23,442 nt of DNA from NCBI GenBank assembly GCA_036564195.1, contig DATCLA010000127.1, positions 1-23,442 on the forward strand, written 5' to 3'. How positions within the stretch are numbered: position 1 is the first letter of the stretch; each line of letters opens with the position of its first letter. The notes under the pieces are model-generated. The model had not been told where the DNA came from, did not search any database, and saw only the letters and a program-made list of their open reading frames with translations. The DNA comes from DATCLA01 sp036564195. Lineage in GTDB: Bacteria > Bacillota > UBA4882 > UBA8346. Shown here piece after piece: positions 23,194-23,442 of this stretch. The position numbers and the translations under genes were made by a program.

Positions 23194-23442
23194 ATGACCA
23201 ATCTGTCCGGCGGGTTTACTCCTGCCTCCAAACTGGAAGGTTTGTTACACGGCGTCACTCATTTTAATCATGCCGCCATTATGATTCAGAGCAATAAAAC
23301 CATTTACATCGACCCTTATAAACTGCCCGACTCCGCGCCTGACGCCGATTTAATCTTTATTACCCATGAGCACTTCGACCATTTCTCCGCAGAAGATCTG
23401 GCCAAAATCAGTAAGCCTGATACTACTGTGGTCGTCCCGGAA
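23194..23442 (+). CDS. Metallo-beta-lactamase-fold hydrolase, 3' part beyond the window
   Basis: The first 83 residues are visible. They read HFNHAAIMIQSNKTIYIDPYKLP, then LIFITHEHFDHFS, with the metal-binding H-x-H-x-D-H motif at about 58-63. The short N-terminal strands and IDPY before the motif resemble the UlaG-like/YfhI-like group of metal-dependent hydrolases rather than true beta-lactamases. The substrate cannot be inferred. The ATG at 23194 is supported by TGGGGGTG upstream. It is divergent from aroQ. Confidence 0.85.
   Translation, partial: MTNLSGGFTPASKLEGLLHGVTHFNHAAIMIQSNKTIYIDPYKLPDSAPDADLIFITHEHFDHFSAEDLAKISKPDTTVVVPE

Overview
The window reads as chromosome of an anaerobic (or facultative), fermentative, diderm bacterium of the Firmicutes type. 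The evidence is mixed in a telling way. Ribosome binding sites are strong and Gram-positive-like (AAGGAGG and similar), intrinsic terminators are plentiful, a ZTP riboswitch precedes pfl, and the arginine operon has the order argCJBDG with the recycling argJ. Yet there is also a complete-looking block of Kdo/lipid A genes (waaA, lpxK, kdsB, kdsA, kdsD, an lpxL-type acyltransferase) and two genes for putative lipoproteins. Negativicutes, Halanaerobiia or Hydrogenispora/Limnochordia-like lineages would fit; the sequence alone does not let me choose between them. Almost everything is on the minus strand.

Layout. 1-803 (+): a MoeB/ThiF-type E1-like adenylyltransferase gene broken by an in-frame TGA and two frameshifts. 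935-3908 (-): pflA and pfl, preceded by a ZTP riboswitch with an overlapping intrinsic terminator (3962-4055) and a good sigma-A-type promoter. 4134-6038: two lipoprotein genes facing away from each other, one a TolB-like propeller (-), the other an unassigned small lipoprotein (+). 6041-6373 (-): a DUF4870-like membrane protein. 6481-12143 (-): the operon argC-argJ-argB-argD-argG, with a promoter, two ARG-box-like palindromes in front and a terminator behind. 12370-18996 (-): the LPS operon DUF374 acyltransferase-waaA-lpxK-kdsB-kdsA-kdsD-lpxL, most members touching or overlapping, with promoter and terminator. 19227-22133 (-): aroF-tyrA-PHP phosphatase. 22349-22807 (-): aroQ with its own promoter and terminator. 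22808-23193: a non-coding region carrying divergent promoters. 23194-end (+): the start of a metallo-beta-lactamase-fold protein.

How they work together. Pfl cleaves pyruvate to acetyl-CoA and formate, and PflA installs its glycyl radical. The ZTP riboswitch ties this to the one-carbon state of the cell, because ZTP/ZMP accumulates when 10-formyl-tetrahydrofolate is short and formate feeds its resynthesis. The arg operon covers glutamate to ornithine plus the citrulline-to-argininosuccinate step. The aro genes supply DAHP synthase, dehydroquinase and prephenate dehydrogenase (tyrosine branch). The LPS operon makes CMP-Kdo, phosphorylates and acylates lipid A, and transfers Kdo. kdsC is not in this block.

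Many natural starts were moved inward from the longest reading frame because a clear Shine-Dalgarno sequence sits in front of an internal ATG; each case is explained in its entry. I see no mobile element, CRISPR array, tRNA or rRNA. The most informative non-coding items are the ZTP riboswitch, the paired ARG-box-like sites, and an aromatic-rich small reading frame whose stop codon lies inside the aroF ribosome binding site.
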